From Muraenolepis orangiensis (lineage: Eukaryota; Chordata; Actinopteri; Gadiformes; Muraenolepididae), in contig CM051016.1 in NCBI GenBank assembly GCA_027704905.1, positions 17,153,038-17,217,037 on the forward strand: DNA of 64,000 bases, written 5' to 3'. Shown here in pieces: positions 63,484-64,000 of this stretch (positions are counted from its first letter, which is position 1; the number at the start of each line of letters is the position of its first letter). A model generated the notes under the pieces. It searched no databases, was not told the origin of the DNA, and saw only the letters and a program-made list of their open reading frames with translations. Both the position numbers and the translations under genes were made by a program.

Positions 63484-64000
<517 letters not shown>

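Overview
This is vertebrate nuclear DNA, almost certainly from a ray-finned fish. It has spliced exons with consensus GT/AG borders, fish-type non-LTR retrotransposons (Rex1, Rex3 and L2-like), tRNA-derived SINEs, and a very high density of long (GT)n/(AC)n microsatellites and G/C homopolymers. That microsatellite load resembles what is known for gadiform (cod-like) fishes, but this placement is only an inference.

The one protein-coding gene I can support is on the + strand: a complete coding sequence for STXBP6 (amisyn, syntaxin-binding protein 6). It lies in five coding exons at 6456-6609, 42998-43128, 43800-43965, 53320-53477 and 55359-55382. Joined, they give 210 codons plus a stop with consistent splice phases, which is the known length of amisyn. 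Intron 1 is about 36.4 kb, intron 2 is 671 bp, intron 3 about 9.4 kb and intron 4 about 1.9 kb. The start codon has an in-frame stop two codons upstream and sits 24 bases behind a strong splice acceptor, so the promoter and first non-coding exon are probably upstream, either in bases 1-6400 or outside the window. The 3' UTR has poly(A) signals at 55558, 55699 and 57106.

Layout: 1-6431, upstream non-coding DNA with microsatellites. 6456-55382, the gene. Intron 1 carries a nested transposon cluster at 13.2-16.1 kb (an uncharacterised 3'-end family here called family T, an L2 fragment inside one copy, and a Rex3 copy with a 12-bp target duplication). It also holds a Rex1 copy with an open reverse-transcriptase frame (19.9-21.2 kb), SINEs and three minisatellites. 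Introns 2-4 contain more family T copies, SINEs and an L2 remnant, several of them within 30-110 bp of exons. From about 57.1 kb to the end I see no supportable gene: only SINE copies, a second Rex3 copy with its own 12-bp target duplication, and dense microsatellites.

I found no new gene system. The points most worth a second look are the nested and target-duplicated retroelements, three strong inverted repeats and a perfect 30-bp palindrome, the repeat-crowded STXBP6 exons, a 17-bp minisatellite with higher-order structure, and the excess of long G/C homopolymers.
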